A stretch of DNA of 21,817 bases, taken from NCBI GenBank assembly GCA_011046145.1, contig DSBA01000090.1, positions 1 to 21,817 on the forward strand, written 5' to 3'. This document shows positions 15,690 through 21,696 of the stretch, one piece after another. The notes below the pieces were generated by a model. It was given only the letters and a program-made list of their open reading frames with translations. It had not been told where the DNA came from and did not search any database. This stretch comes from Candidatus Uhrbacteria bacterium (GTDB taxonomy: Bacteria > Patescibacteriota > Patescibacteriia > CAIXNZ01). Every line of letters starts with the position of its first letter. Position 1 is the first letter of the stretch. The translations under genes and the position numbers were made by a program.

Positions 15690-15716
15690 TTATGGATTAT
15701 AAATGCCCAACCATAA
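15690..15716 (-). promoter_or_regulatory. Promoter and possible operator of the TrmB-type gene
   Basis: The -10 box TATAAT (15701-15696, minus strand) is flanked by an inverted repeat, TTATGG (15690-15695) and CCATAA (15711-15716), which extends imperfectly to about 8 bases per arm. The -35 is weak. A palindrome around the -10 of a regulator gene is typical for autorepression; this is inference. Confidence 0.4.
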
Positions 15717-15764
15717 ATTTATTAACGCGGTCTGGAAGTAAATTCATAATTCGGCTTTTTAAAA

Positions 15765-16322
15765 TTAAATTTTTTTATATAAGTAAACGCTGTCTTTCAT
15801 GCTTATATGTTCTATTGTTTCCTCAAAGCCTGCCTGATCTTCCAAGGGAAACATATAAGAAATCAGGCGGCTGCCAGGCTTTAAGCATTTGAACTTAGGC
15901 TCTAAAATCCTCATGGCTTCTGGCGTTAAAAAACAATAAATAACATCAAAACTATGCAGATCAATATTGAAAAAATCAGCTTTTACAACCTGAACTCTTT
16001 TTTTAAAAGAAGGCCGGAAAAAAAGCCTTATTTGGCTAACCAGCCTGGGCAGAAAAAATTTTTCAACCCCGATTATCAGGTTTCTTTTATTTTTTTTTGC
16101 CAAAGCAATCAGGATCTTGCCGCTACCAGAACCCAAATCACAGACTTTTTCCCCCTCTTTTATTTCTGCCATGCCAACAATAATTTTAACTATTCTTCTG
16201 GGTGTCGGCACATAAGGCACCGGGTTTTTAAAACTGATCATAATATAGGCGATATAGCCTAAAAACAAAACCAAAGCCAAACCAAAAACCCATTGCAAAA
16301 TAAATAAAAAAATCATCAACAT
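15765..16322 (-). CDS. Membrane-anchored class I SAM-dependent methyltransferase
   Basis: A 185-residue protein with an N-terminal membrane helix (about 3-28) and a Rossmann methyltransferase domain. Motif I is CDLGSGSGKI, preceded by the block PYVPTPRRIVKIIVGMAEI. A later acidic motif is VKADFFNIDL, and post-motif II is DVIYCFLTP. SYMFPLEDQ is near the end. The P-x-V-P-T-P entry block plus a membrane helix resembles the FAM173/ATPSCKMT lysine-methyltransferase group, but the substrate here is unknown. I chose the ATG 4 bases after the upstream stop codon; an in-frame TTG at 16341-16343 would add 7 residues and overlap the phosphatidyltransferase gene by 17 bases. Confidence 0.8.
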   Translation of the reverse strand: MLMIFLFILQWVFGLALVLFLGYIAYIMISFKNPVPYVPTPRRIVKIIVGMAEIKEGEKVCDLGSGSGKILIALAKKNKRNLIIGVEKFFLPRLVSQIRLFFRPSFKKRVQVVKADFFNIDLHSFDVIYCFLTPEAMRILEPKFKCLKPGSRLISYMFPLEDQAGFEETIEHISMKDSVYLYKKI

Positions 16323-16326
16323 AAAT

Positions 16327-16932
16327 TTAATTTTTTTTCTCAATAATTAAAAAATAATAAAAAGCCGTGATTGCCAGCCAACCATTTAGAAAAACAAAAA
16401 AAGGATTTAAAAAATTATAGCCGAAAAAATAAGCCAATAAAGCCAAATGAGCCGCGCTTTTAAAATAAGGGGCGTCTGGCTGGACATTGATCAGCCAATC
16501 ACTCGGCGTATTGATTTTTTTCTTGATAGTAGCCAAAAGCTGAACCATGAATTCTAGCAAGATATTGGCGGCCAAAAGCCAGGCCCAGACCGCTTCTATA
16601 TAAATAAAACCTAAAATTAAAACAGCGTACATAAAATTATCAACCACAGAATCCAAAAACCTGCCTTTGTCGCTTTGCAAACCCAAATATCTGGCCAAAG
16701 CGCCGTCAACCAGATCCAAAAGCCAAAATAAAAGATAAAAAATCAAAACTCCAAATAAATTTCCTAAATAAAAATAATAAGCCAAAGGAAAAACAAATAC
16801 TAAGCGGGAAATTGTGATTTTATTTGGCGTAATTTTCAAACGAGCCAATATTTTCAAAAAAGGCTTGAAATATTTAGCCCGAAAATCATAAGAATTTTTT
16901 TTAAAATTTTGGTACCAAATGGCAAAGCCCAT
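16327..16932 (-). CDS. CDP-alcohol phosphatidyltransferase family protein
   Basis: An integral membrane enzyme of 201 residues that should transfer a phosphoryl-alcohol from a CDP-activated donor. The full family motif is present: DLVDGALAR, then a spaced GRFLDSVVD, giving D-x2-D-G-x2-A-R-x8-G-x3-D-x3-D with all four aspartates. Several hydrophobic segments surround it. The substrate cannot be told from the motif; PgsA-like and PssA-like members share it. I use the ATG; a TTG 5 codons upstream is also in frame. Its neighbour on the 5' side is a CDP-archaeol-synthase-like protein, which could make the CDP-lipid donor. That link is inference. Confidence 0.88.
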   Translation of the reverse strand: MGFAIWYQNFKKNSYDFRAKYFKPFLKILARLKITPNKITISRLVFVFPLAYYFYLGNLFGVLIFYLLFWLLDLVDGALARYLGLQSDKGRFLDSVVDNFMYAVLILGFIYIEAVWAWLLAANILLEFMVQLLATIKKKINTPSDWLINVQPDAPYFKSAAHLALLAYFFGYNFLNPFFVFLNGWLAITAFYYFLIIEKKN

Positions 16933-16955
16933 AGTTTTAATAACCAATTATCAAT

Positions 16956-17050
16956 AATCAAATTCCAAACAAACTCTAAACAGATTTTAATTTTTAAAAT
17001 TCGAAATTCAAAATATAATTTTGGATTTAGATATTGTTTGGAATTTGATT
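16956..17050. repeat. 95-bp near-perfect palindromic element
   Basis: The outer 17 bases are exact inverted copies: AATCAAATTCCAAACAA at 16956-16972 and its complement at 17034-17050. Inside, TCTAAA pairs with TTTAGA and an AT-rich inner stem (AAAT-x-CAAAAT with ATTTTG-x-ATTT) closes it. It fills the gap between the phosphatidyltransferase and the CarS-like gene and could fold as one long hairpin in RNA or a cruciform in DNA. It may be a MITE-like insertion. There is no T-tract, so it is not a standard terminator. Confidence 0.65.
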
Positions 17051-17055
17051 AAAAA

Positions 17056-17595
17056 TCACCAGGCCACTTTTTTAATTTTTAATAAATAACCAAGCCTATT
17101 AGCAATCAACGGCAAAACCGGCGAGATTAAAATTATTATTATAATTATTGGCCAACTGGGAATATAAACAAAAAAAATCAAAAGCAAAGCACCTAAAAAA
17201 TCCAGCTGATCCCAGAAAAACCATTTGGCGCCAGGGGCTAAGCTTAATCTGCGCTTAATTAAACTTTTAATCGCATCGCCTAAAATAACGCCAAAGCCGA
17301 AAAGAAAACCGTAAACTCCGCAAATTATCTGGCTATAATCAAATAAGCTTAAACTTTTAAAAAAATCAATTTCATACAAAAGTTTCTGCAAAAAAACAAT
17401 TAAAATCGCCATGACAATAGCCGCAACCAAACCTCGCCAGGTTTTATTAGCGCCTAAAAGCGGCTTGGCTTTTATTTTTAAGCCAAAATCAAGAGGATAA
17501 GAAAAACGCCGACCAAAAATTTTAGCTGCGAAAACCGGCGCCATATTGGCAAAATAAGCCGGCAACATAAAATATAAAGCTTGCAGGATGATCAT
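17056..17595 (-). CDS. CDP-archaeol synthase-like (CarS/DUF46) membrane protein
   Basis: A 179-residue protein with about five hydrophobic segments. It carries the CarS block GANKTWRG, a central GDAIKSLIKRR and the C-terminal PGAKWFFWDQLDFLGAL, which together define the family that activates archaeal diether lipids with CTP; it belongs to the same superfamily as bacterial CdsA. In a bacterium the substrate may be another lipid alcohol or phosphatidic acid. I chose the ATG that opens MIILQALYFMLPAYFANMAP, as in other members; an upstream in-frame TTG would add 22 very hydrophobic residues with no good ribosome binding site at the right distance. The stop is TGA, which rules out the UGA-glycine code here. 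Confidence 0.82.
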   Translation of the reverse strand: MIILQALYFMLPAYFANMAPVFAAKIFGRRFSYPLDFGLKIKAKPLLGANKTWRGLVAAIVMAILIVFLQKLLYEIDFFKSLSLFDYSQIICGVYGFLFGFGVILGDAIKSLIKRRLSLAPGAKWFFWDQLDFLGALLLIFFVYIPSWPIIIIIILISPVLPLIANRLGYLLKIKKVAW

Positions 17596-17751
17596 AAAAA
17601 AAAAATAGGAATAATAGGAAATATAGGAAAAACAGAAGAATATGATAATAGGACAAAACAAGATAACTTAATTATTTATCCTCCGATCATCTATTTATCT
17701 AATCCTATTTTCATTTACATCTTCTACTTTCTCTAAATCCTCTTAACTTAA

Positions 17752-17760
17752 ATTATAGCA
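17752..17760 (-). promoter_or_regulatory. Extended -10 promoter of the CarS-like gene
   Basis: On the minus strand TGCTATAAT (17760-17752) is a perfect extended -10 with only a weak -35 (TCGTCA). The implied leader is about 150 bases and includes a GGAGG (near 17680) not followed by a start codon at a normal distance, plus short repeats of the type TAGGAA on the plus strand (17605-17655). Confidence 0.5.
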
Positions 17761-17790
17761 AAAAAAAATTATTTTGACGATATGGCAGAA

Positions 17791-17819
17791 TTGACTTTTA
17801 AAGATTTTTCTGCTAAAAT
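17791..17819 (+). promoter_or_regulatory. Promoter of the tRNA-Arg transcript
   Basis: TTGACT (17791-17796) and TAAAAT (17814-17819) are 17 bases apart and the -10 is preceded by TGC. The leader between it and the tRNA has alternative stems built from GAGCT/AGCTC repeats (17831-17853). Confidence 0.7.
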
Positions 17820-17867
17820 TGGATTAAGTTCTGAGCTAAAAGCTCAAAGCTCAGGGCTTTTAAATTT

Positions 17868-17940
17868 GCACGCGTAGCTCAATGGATAGAGCACTTGGCT
17901 TCGGACCAAGGGGTTGTGGGTTCGAGTCCTACCGCGTGCG
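17868..17940 (+). tRNA. tRNA-Arg (anticodon TCG)
   Basis: All arms fold: acceptor GCACGCG with CGCGTGC, D arm GCTC with GAGC, anticodon stem CTTGG with CCAAG, loop CTTCGGA with anticodon TCG, and T arm GTGGG-TTCGAGT-CCTAC. It reads CGA codons. The discriminator is G. The 3' CCA is not encoded. Confidence 0.95.
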
Positions 17941-17951
17941 CATAGACAAAA

Positions 17952-18000
17952 TAGCGCAGAGCGAAGCAGAAGGTTGAGGGTTCGAGCCCTTCCGTATTCA
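17952..18000 (+). pseudogene. tRNA remnant (3' end with T arm)
   Basis: TAGCGCAG (17952-17959) has the form of tRNA positions 8-15. After a gap, an intact T arm (GAGGG-TTCGAGC-CCTTC, 17976-17992) is followed directly by 7 acceptor bases (CGTATTC) and an A discriminator, the exact geometry of a tRNA 3' end. The anticodon arm and a matching 5' acceptor (GAATACG) are missing. A second TAGCGCAG at 18015-18022, followed by an anticodon-arm-like stretch, may be a further fragment. Confidence 0.6.
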
Positions 18001-18115
18001 TAATAATTTTAAACTAGCGCAGGGGGAGACTAAAATCTTTTCGCCTGTCTGTTAAACTATAAATTCCGGCTTTGTTGTGCTTTTACGGGCAAACAAATCC
18101 CAATGCATACAATTT

Positions 18116-18188
18116 GGTCCGGTAGCTCAGTTGGTAGAGCAACTGCCTCTTAAGCAGTGGGTCCTGGGTTCGAGCCCCAGCCGGATCA
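18116..18188 (+). tRNA. tRNA-Lys (anticodon CTT)
   Basis: Acceptor GGTCCGG pairs with CCGGATC (one G-U). The D arm GCTC/GAGC, anticodon stem ACTGC/GCAGT with loop CTCTTAA (anticodon CTT), and T arm CTGGG-TTCGAGC-CCCAG are complete. It reads AAG codons. The discriminator is A, and CCA is not encoded. Confidence 0.95.
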
Positions 18189-18233
18189 CCCAATTTTATA
18201 ATTCCGCATTCATAATTAATAATTCAAAATATT

Positions 18234-18317
18234 ATGGCCAAAGGAAAAAAAGTTACCACCGGCGTCAAACTTCCCAAATTAAAATGGCGCAAGAAGGCAA
18301 ATAAAAAGAAAAAATAA
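18234..18317 (+). CDS. Tiny, very basic protein (27 residues), unknown
   Basis: An ATG-initiated ORF encodes MAKGKKVTTGVKLPKLKWRK followed by a lysine-rich tail; 13 of 27 residues are Lys or Arg. It starts 45 bases after tRNA-Lys and ends just before a strong terminator, so it would share that transcript. The composition is that of tiny ribosome-associated proteins, but it does not look like bL36 or THX. No Shine-Dalgarno site is visible. It could also be a chance ORF. Confidence 0.45.
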   Translation: MAKGKKVTTGVKLPKLKWRKKANKKKK

Positions 18318-18324
18318 AATCAAG

Positions 18325-18417
18325 AAAGCCCGGCTTGGCAAACAAAACATTTGTTTTGTAGAGACAGGGTATACCCTGTCTCTACAGGATTATTTCCTGT
18401 GCCAAGCCGGGCTTTTT
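18325..18417 (+). terminator. Strong terminator carrying a REP-like palindrome in its loop
   Basis: AAAGCCCGGCTTGGCA (18325-18340) pairs perfectly with its complement at 18400-18415 and a run of T follows. The 59-base loop holds an ACAAAAC/GTTTTGT hairpin and a perfect 28-base palindrome (18358-18385). It ends the tRNA-Lys and small-ORF transcript. Confidence 0.85.
18358..18385. repeat. REP-like palindrome, copy 1
   Basis: A perfect palindrome with half-site GTAGAGACAGGGTA. It is related to copy 2 at 19993-20018, sharing the outer TAGAGACA/TGTCTCTA arms but differing in the inner bases in a compensatory way. Confidence 0.75.
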
Positions 18418-18450
18418 GCTTTGCCTTAAATTTTATGCGACAATACAAAC

Positions 18451-18921
18451 ATGGGATACAAATTCAATTACCTGACCAACCTTTGCTACCTGCTTAATGA
18501 CCAAAACCAGGTTCTTTTAATAATGAAGAAAAAAGGCTTTGGCGCTGGCCGCTGGAACGGGCCAGGAGGCAAGGTGAAAGCAGGCGAAACTCCGAAACAA
18601 GCAGCTGTTCGCGAAGTTGAAGAAGAAACAGGATATAAGCCAATTAATTTGATTAACTTGGGATTTATTGAATTTATCTGGCCGCATCAGCCGGAAAATA
18701 ATCAGGTCTGCTATATTTTTATCACCAAAAAATTTAGCGGCGAACTTTGCGAATCCGAAGAATGCCTGCCCCAGTGGTGGGATATTGATAAAATTCCGCT
18801 GGAACAAATGTGGCCAGATGATGTTTATTGGTTGCCAAACGCCTTGCAAGGCGAAAAAACATTGTACAGATTTTTCTTTGACGAAAATAATAACTATTTA
18901 AAACACCTAGCACTATGCTAA
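18451..18921 (+). CDS. Nudix hydrolase, MTH1-like (probable 8-oxo-dGTP diphosphatase)
   Basis: A 156-residue Nudix protein. The Nudix box runs from GGKVKAGETPKQAAVREVEE to ETG (about 39-62), with the full G-x5-E-x7-R-E-x2-E-E pattern. The preceding KKGFGAGRWNGPGGKV closely matches human MTH1 (NUDT1), and the later WWDIDKIPLEQMWPDDVYW matches the MTH1 segment with the base-recognising acidic pair. It therefore probably hydrolyses oxidised purine nucleotides to monophosphates, keeping them out of DNA and RNA. No convincing promoter is seen just upstream; it follows the strong terminator by about 30 bases, so a promoter must lie in between or there is readthrough. Confidence 0.9.
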   Translation: MGYKFNYLTNLCYLLNDQNQVLLIMKKKGFGAGRWNGPGGKVKAGETPKQAAVREVEEETGYKPINLINLGFIEFIWPHQPENNQVCYIFITKKFSGELCESEECLPQWWDIDKIPLEQMWPDDVYWLPNALQGEKTLYRFFFDENNNYLKHLALC

Positions 18922-18951
18922 AGAGAGTGCCTGGCAGGCTAAAAATTTAAT

Positions 18952-19593
18952 ATGTCTTTCCAAGCTACTCATTTACATTTTGCCAATCAGATCAAAGATA
19001 TTTTCAATATCCGGGATTTAACCCGCTACTTTTCTGGCACTCTTTATCCTGATTCGCGCTATATTACTAAAATTGATCGGCCCAAAACGCATCAGGATGT
19101 CAGAATTAAACCAATAAAAATTTTTGATTTGACTGATGATTTTATAAAAGGCTGGCAAGTCCATCTTTGGTATGATAAATTAGCCCTGCCTCGTTTATAT
19201 AATATTATTACAGGTAAAAAATATCAGCATGGAGGAATGGACAATCATGATATCTGGATACCGGTAACTGCGGCTAAGTTGGTTGAGGATTTCTACTGGT
19301 GGGAAAATACTGATTGGCAACAAATTCTGCCTTATTTAAAATTTATTACCAATCCCAATCAGGAAAATCCTGAAATTTTGAGAGAATGGTATCAGCATTT
19401 TATTGAATATTTTAAAAATCCGCCCAATCTTGACGATTACCAAAAACAAGCTGAATTTATGGGAATTGACCCGAATATAATAAAAGCCATTAATGTTAAT
19501 TCCCATGTTTTAAATAATGACCTCAATAAAAAGAAGAAATTACACAATGTTATGGCTGAGGTAATAGCTGAATTTAAAAAATTACTAAAATAA
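18952..19593 (+). CDS. Putative zinc-dependent phospholipase C-like protein
   Basis: A 213-residue soluble protein that I recognise only weakly. The pattern fits the zinc-dependent phospholipase C/S1-P1 nuclease-like fold: an N-terminal ATHLHFANQI, SGTLYPDSR with a Pro-Asp pair, KTH at 44-46, and FIKGWQVHLWYDKLALP, which resembles the H-x3-D metal motif. No signal peptide is present, which is unusual for secreted phospholipases, so the activity may differ. It starts 30 bases after the Nudix gene and ends one base before the next gene, so the three are probably cotranscribed. Confidence 0.6.
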   Translation: MSFQATHLHFANQIKDIFNIRDLTRYFSGTLYPDSRYITKIDRPKTHQDVRIKPIKIFDLTDDFIKGWQVHLWYDKLALPRLYNIITGKKYQHGGMDNHDIWIPVTAAKLVEDFYWWENTDWQQILPYLKFITNPNQENPEILREWYQHFIEYFKNPPNLDDYQKQAEFMGIDPNIIKAINVNSHVLNNDLNKKKKLHNVMAEVIAEFKKLLK

Positions 19594-19594
19594 T

Positions 19595-19957
19595 ATGAAC
19601 TCAAATGAATTTCGCTATATATTATCAAACCAAGAGGCTCTGGAGATTTTAAACCAGGCAAGAATAATTAAATCCTACCATGTAGTTGATGAATACACCG
19701 GAGAGAAAAGGATCAGAATTAAAAATTTCAATGAAGTTATTGAGAAAGATTATCCCACAGAAGTCAAAGGTAAAACAGCTCGCATTGGTCACCAAATTGA
19801 ATTCCCTAAAATTCAAGGACCGACTTATTTAGAATTTAAAATCACTGATAAGCAATTTTCCCGCTGGGAAATTGAATTTGAAGGCGAGTCGCCGGCTGAA
19901 TATAAAAACCGCGAATCCATCCGCGGCTGGCAAATACTTATTGATCAGGATAAATAA
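19595..19957 (+). CDS. Hypothetical protein coupled to the upstream gene
   Basis: A 120-residue protein whose ATG comes one base after the upstream stop codon, so translation is likely coupled. Beta-strand-rich, charged sequence predominates, with repeated Arg/Lys/Glu pairs such as GEKRIRIKNF and SRWEIEFEGES. This vaguely recalls a short CYTH-type domain, but the diagnostic E-x-E-x-K opening is missing, so I do not assign it. The gene ends at the shared bidirectional terminator that also serves rnc. Confidence 0.75.
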   Translation: MNSNEFRYILSNQEALEILNQARIIKSYHVVDEYTGEKRIRIKNFNEVIEKDYPTEVKGKTARIGHQIEFPKIQGPTYLEFKITDKQFSRWEIEFEGESPAEYKNRESIRGWQILIDQDK

Positions 19958-20040
19958 AAAACAACATTATACAAAATTTTAAATTATATTCATAGAGACA
20001 CGGCATGCCGTGTCTCTACGGTTATACAATGTTGTTTTTT
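19956..20040. terminator. Bidirectional terminator with a REP-like palindrome in its loop
   Basis: AAAAAACAACATT (19956-19968) pairs with its exact complement at 20028-20040, giving T-tracts in both directions. The pairing extends inward imperfectly (ATAC with GTTATA). It serves the plus-strand hypothetical gene and the convergent rnc, whose stop codon overlaps it. The second REP-like palindrome lies in the loop. Confidence 0.8.
19993..20018. repeat. REP-like palindrome, copy 2
   Basis: A perfect 26-base palindrome with half-site TAGAGACACGGCA. Compared with copy 1 the inner pairs change G-C to C-G and T-A to C-G, while the outer eight bases of each arm are identical. Confidence 0.75.
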
Positions 20041-20731
20041 ATTCCCAATCTTTTATTTTCAAAGCTTCTTGCGCCGCATTGACCTGTGCTTCCTGTTTGC
20101 TTGTGCCTTCTCCCTTAGTAATCAAATCTTTTTTTATAAAAACTCCTACCACAAAATTTTTAGCATGATCAGGGCCTGATTCTTCTAAAACTTTATAGGT
20201 TGGAGTAATACCCTCTTTTTCCTGGGCAATTTCCTGGAAGCGGCTTTTGGGATCTTGGTATAATTTTTTTTCCAGTATTTCGGGCAAGCGAACAATTATT
20301 TCATTTTCTATAAACCGACTGACAGCTTCATAACCTTGATCAAGATAAATAGCGCCGATTATTGCTTCCATGGCATTGGCCAAAATATACTGCCGAGCTT
20401 TTGATTTTTCATCTCTAGACTCACCTTTGCTTAAATAAAGATAATTCTCAACATCTAATTCTTTAGCAATTTCCGACAACATTTTAGAATTAACCAGTGA
20501 AGCTCGCCAATTAGTCAGATCTCCCTCGGGATTTGGATAATTTTTATAAAGATATTCAGTAACCACCAGTTCCAAAACAGCATCGCCTAAAAATTCTAAC
20601 CGCTCATTATGGGGCAGCTTGAATTCCGGATGCTCATTTAAATAAGAACGGTGGACCAGAGCCTGCTTAAGCAATTCTTTATTTAAAAATTGCAAGCCTG
20701 CTTTTTTTTCCAGTTTAGAAAAATCTTTCAT
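20039..20731 (-). CDS. rnc: Ribonuclease III
   Basis: RNase III cuts double-stranded RNA and processes rRNA precursors. The product is 230 residues: an endonuclease domain (about 5-150) with signature NERLEFLGDAVLELVVTEYL at 42-61 (Glu43, Glu46, Asp50), and a C-terminal double-stranded-RNA-binding domain (about 160-226; the tail reads EGTSKQEAQVNAAQEALKIK). In the second metal-binding block, ILANAMEAIIGAIYLD, Glu122 is kept, but the residue matching E. coli Asp114 is Asn119. The gene is last in the rpmF-nusB-rnc series, 79 bases after nusB. Confidence 0.95.
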   Translation of the reverse strand: MKDFSKLEKKAGLQFLNKELLKQALVHRSYLNEHPEFKLPHNERLEFLGDAVLELVVTEYLYKNYPNPEGDLTNWRASLVNSKMLSEIAKELDVENYLYLSKGESRDEKSKARQYILANAMEAIIGAIYLDQGYEAVSRFIENEIIVRLPEILEKKLYQDPKSRFQEIAQEKEGITPTYKVLEESGPDHAKNFVVGVFIKKDLITKGEGTSKQEAQVNAAQEALKIKDWE

Positions 20732-20744
20732 ATTTTAAACTCCC

Positions 20745-20790
20745 GGCTTTGGGCTATGGGCTAGGGGCTAAGAGCACTAAGCCCAAAGCC
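20745..20790. repeat. GGGCT-rich inverted repeat between nusB and rnc
   Basis: GGCTTTGGGCT (20745-20755) is an exact inverted copy of AGCCCAAAGCC (20780-20790). Between them are further GGGCTA units. The hairpin would form in the nusB-rnc mRNA just before the rnc start, where it could be a processing site or an RNase III target. A similar run of AGCTC/GGGCT units precedes tRNA-Arg. Confidence 0.55.
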
Positions 20791-20810
20791 CAAGGCTCAA
20801 AGCAAAATAA

Positions 20811-21245
20811 TTATTCTTTGATCTCCCCCTTTTTTTCTATCTCCTTATAAATCGCTCCCAAAACTCCATTGACAAATTTGCCTGAAGATTCGCCGCCATA
20901 AGTCTTAGCAACTTCTATTGCCTCGTTAATCGCTACTTTGGAAGGGATTTCCGGATCAAATTTTAATTCGTAAATACCGATCCTTAAGATATTCCTGTCT
21001 ATAATAGTGATCTGTTCTATTGGCCATTCAGTGGCATATTTGCTGATTAAATCATCTATTTCTTTTTTATGTTCCAAAACTCCATTTATTAAGCGCTGGG
21101 CAAAGCCTTCATCATTAAAACCAGGGGCAAAATCAGCTTTGTTTCGCTCTAAAATTACAGCCAGTTCTTTTTCTTGGGCGCCATTAAAATCCCATTGATA
21201 AAGAGTCTGCATGGCAAGAGTGCGTGAAAGGTGACGATTGGCCAT
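20811..21245 (-). CDS. nusB: Transcription antitermination factor NusB
   Basis: NusB binds boxA of rRNA leaders with NusE (S10) and supports antitermination. The product is 144 residues, the family's usual size. It shows the opening ANRHLSRTLAMQTLYQWDF, then WPIEQITIIDRNILRIGIYE, and the conserved end VAINEAIEVAKTYGGESSGK followed by FVNGVLGAIYKEI. It starts with ATG 87 bases after rpmF without a clear Shine-Dalgarno site and is probably cotranscribed with it. Confidence 0.95.
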   Translation of the reverse strand: MANRHLSRTLAMQTLYQWDFNGAQEKELAVILERNKADFAPGFNDEGFAQRLINGVLEHKKEIDDLISKYATEWPIEQITIIDRNILRIGIYELKFDPEIPSKVAINEAIEVAKTYGGESSGKFVNGVLGAIYKEIEKKGEIKE

Positions 21246-21332
21246 AAAAAAATAATTATTGAATATTTAAAAAATTTAAAAATGATCACAAAATCATCAC
21301 AATTTCCTTATTATTAATAACATAAAAAAAAA

Positions 21333-21578
21333 TTATTGAGATTGATTTTTTTCAGTTGATTTCGCTTCCTGTTTATTTAACTTTTTCATTTCTTTTTTAT
21401 CCAATTTTGACTTTAAAACTTCCTTATTTTTATAAGTGCCGCAAAAAGCGCAAACAACATGGGGCAATTTGGGCCTTTTGCATTTTTGGCATAAGACTGT
21501 TTTTGTTTTCTTTAAAGCAAAATGAGACGCTCGGCGCCGCTTGGAACTGCTGGGCCTCCTTTTGGCTGGTACTGGCAT
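21333..21578 (-). CDS. rpmF: Ribosomal protein bL32 with C-terminal extension
   Basis: Large-subunit protein bL32. The N-terminus MPVPAKRRPSSSKRRRASHF is typical, and a zinc ribbon follows (CQKC at 30-33 and CAFC at 43-46). Most bL32 proteins end near residue 60; this one has 81 residues, with an extra Lys/Glu-rich tail (KLDKKEMKKLNKQEAKSTEK). It is the first gene of the nusB-rnc cluster. The genes that often follow rpmF in other bacteria for fatty-acid synthesis (plsX, fabH) are absent. Confidence 0.94.
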   Translation of the reverse strand: MPVPAKRRPSSSKRRRASHFALKKTKTVLCQKCKRPKLPHVVCAFCGTYKNKEVLKSKLDKKEMKKLNKQEAKSTEKNQSQ

Positions 21579-21667
21579 AGTATTATGAATTATGAATTAT
21601 GAAAAACTCTAATTTTTTCTATATTTAATAAATCAAGCTTAAATCTTCTGACTTGAAATTTAATATA

Positions 21668-21696
21668 ATTATATGCTATTTTTTAATTTTTGGCAA
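21668..21696 (-). promoter_or_regulatory. Promoter of rpmF-nusB-rnc
   Basis: On the minus strand TTGCCA (21696-21691) is 17 bases before TATAAT (21673-21668). The leader would be about 83 bases, including three tandem ATTATGAA-like units (plus strand, 21585-21602). The remaining 120 bases to the window edge show no gene I can support. Confidence 0.7.

Noticed and set aside
17056..17058. UGA recoded as glycine (as in Absconditabacteria or Gracilibacteria)
   Set aside because: TGA ends the CarS-like gene where the family ends, and no gene contains an internal TGA.
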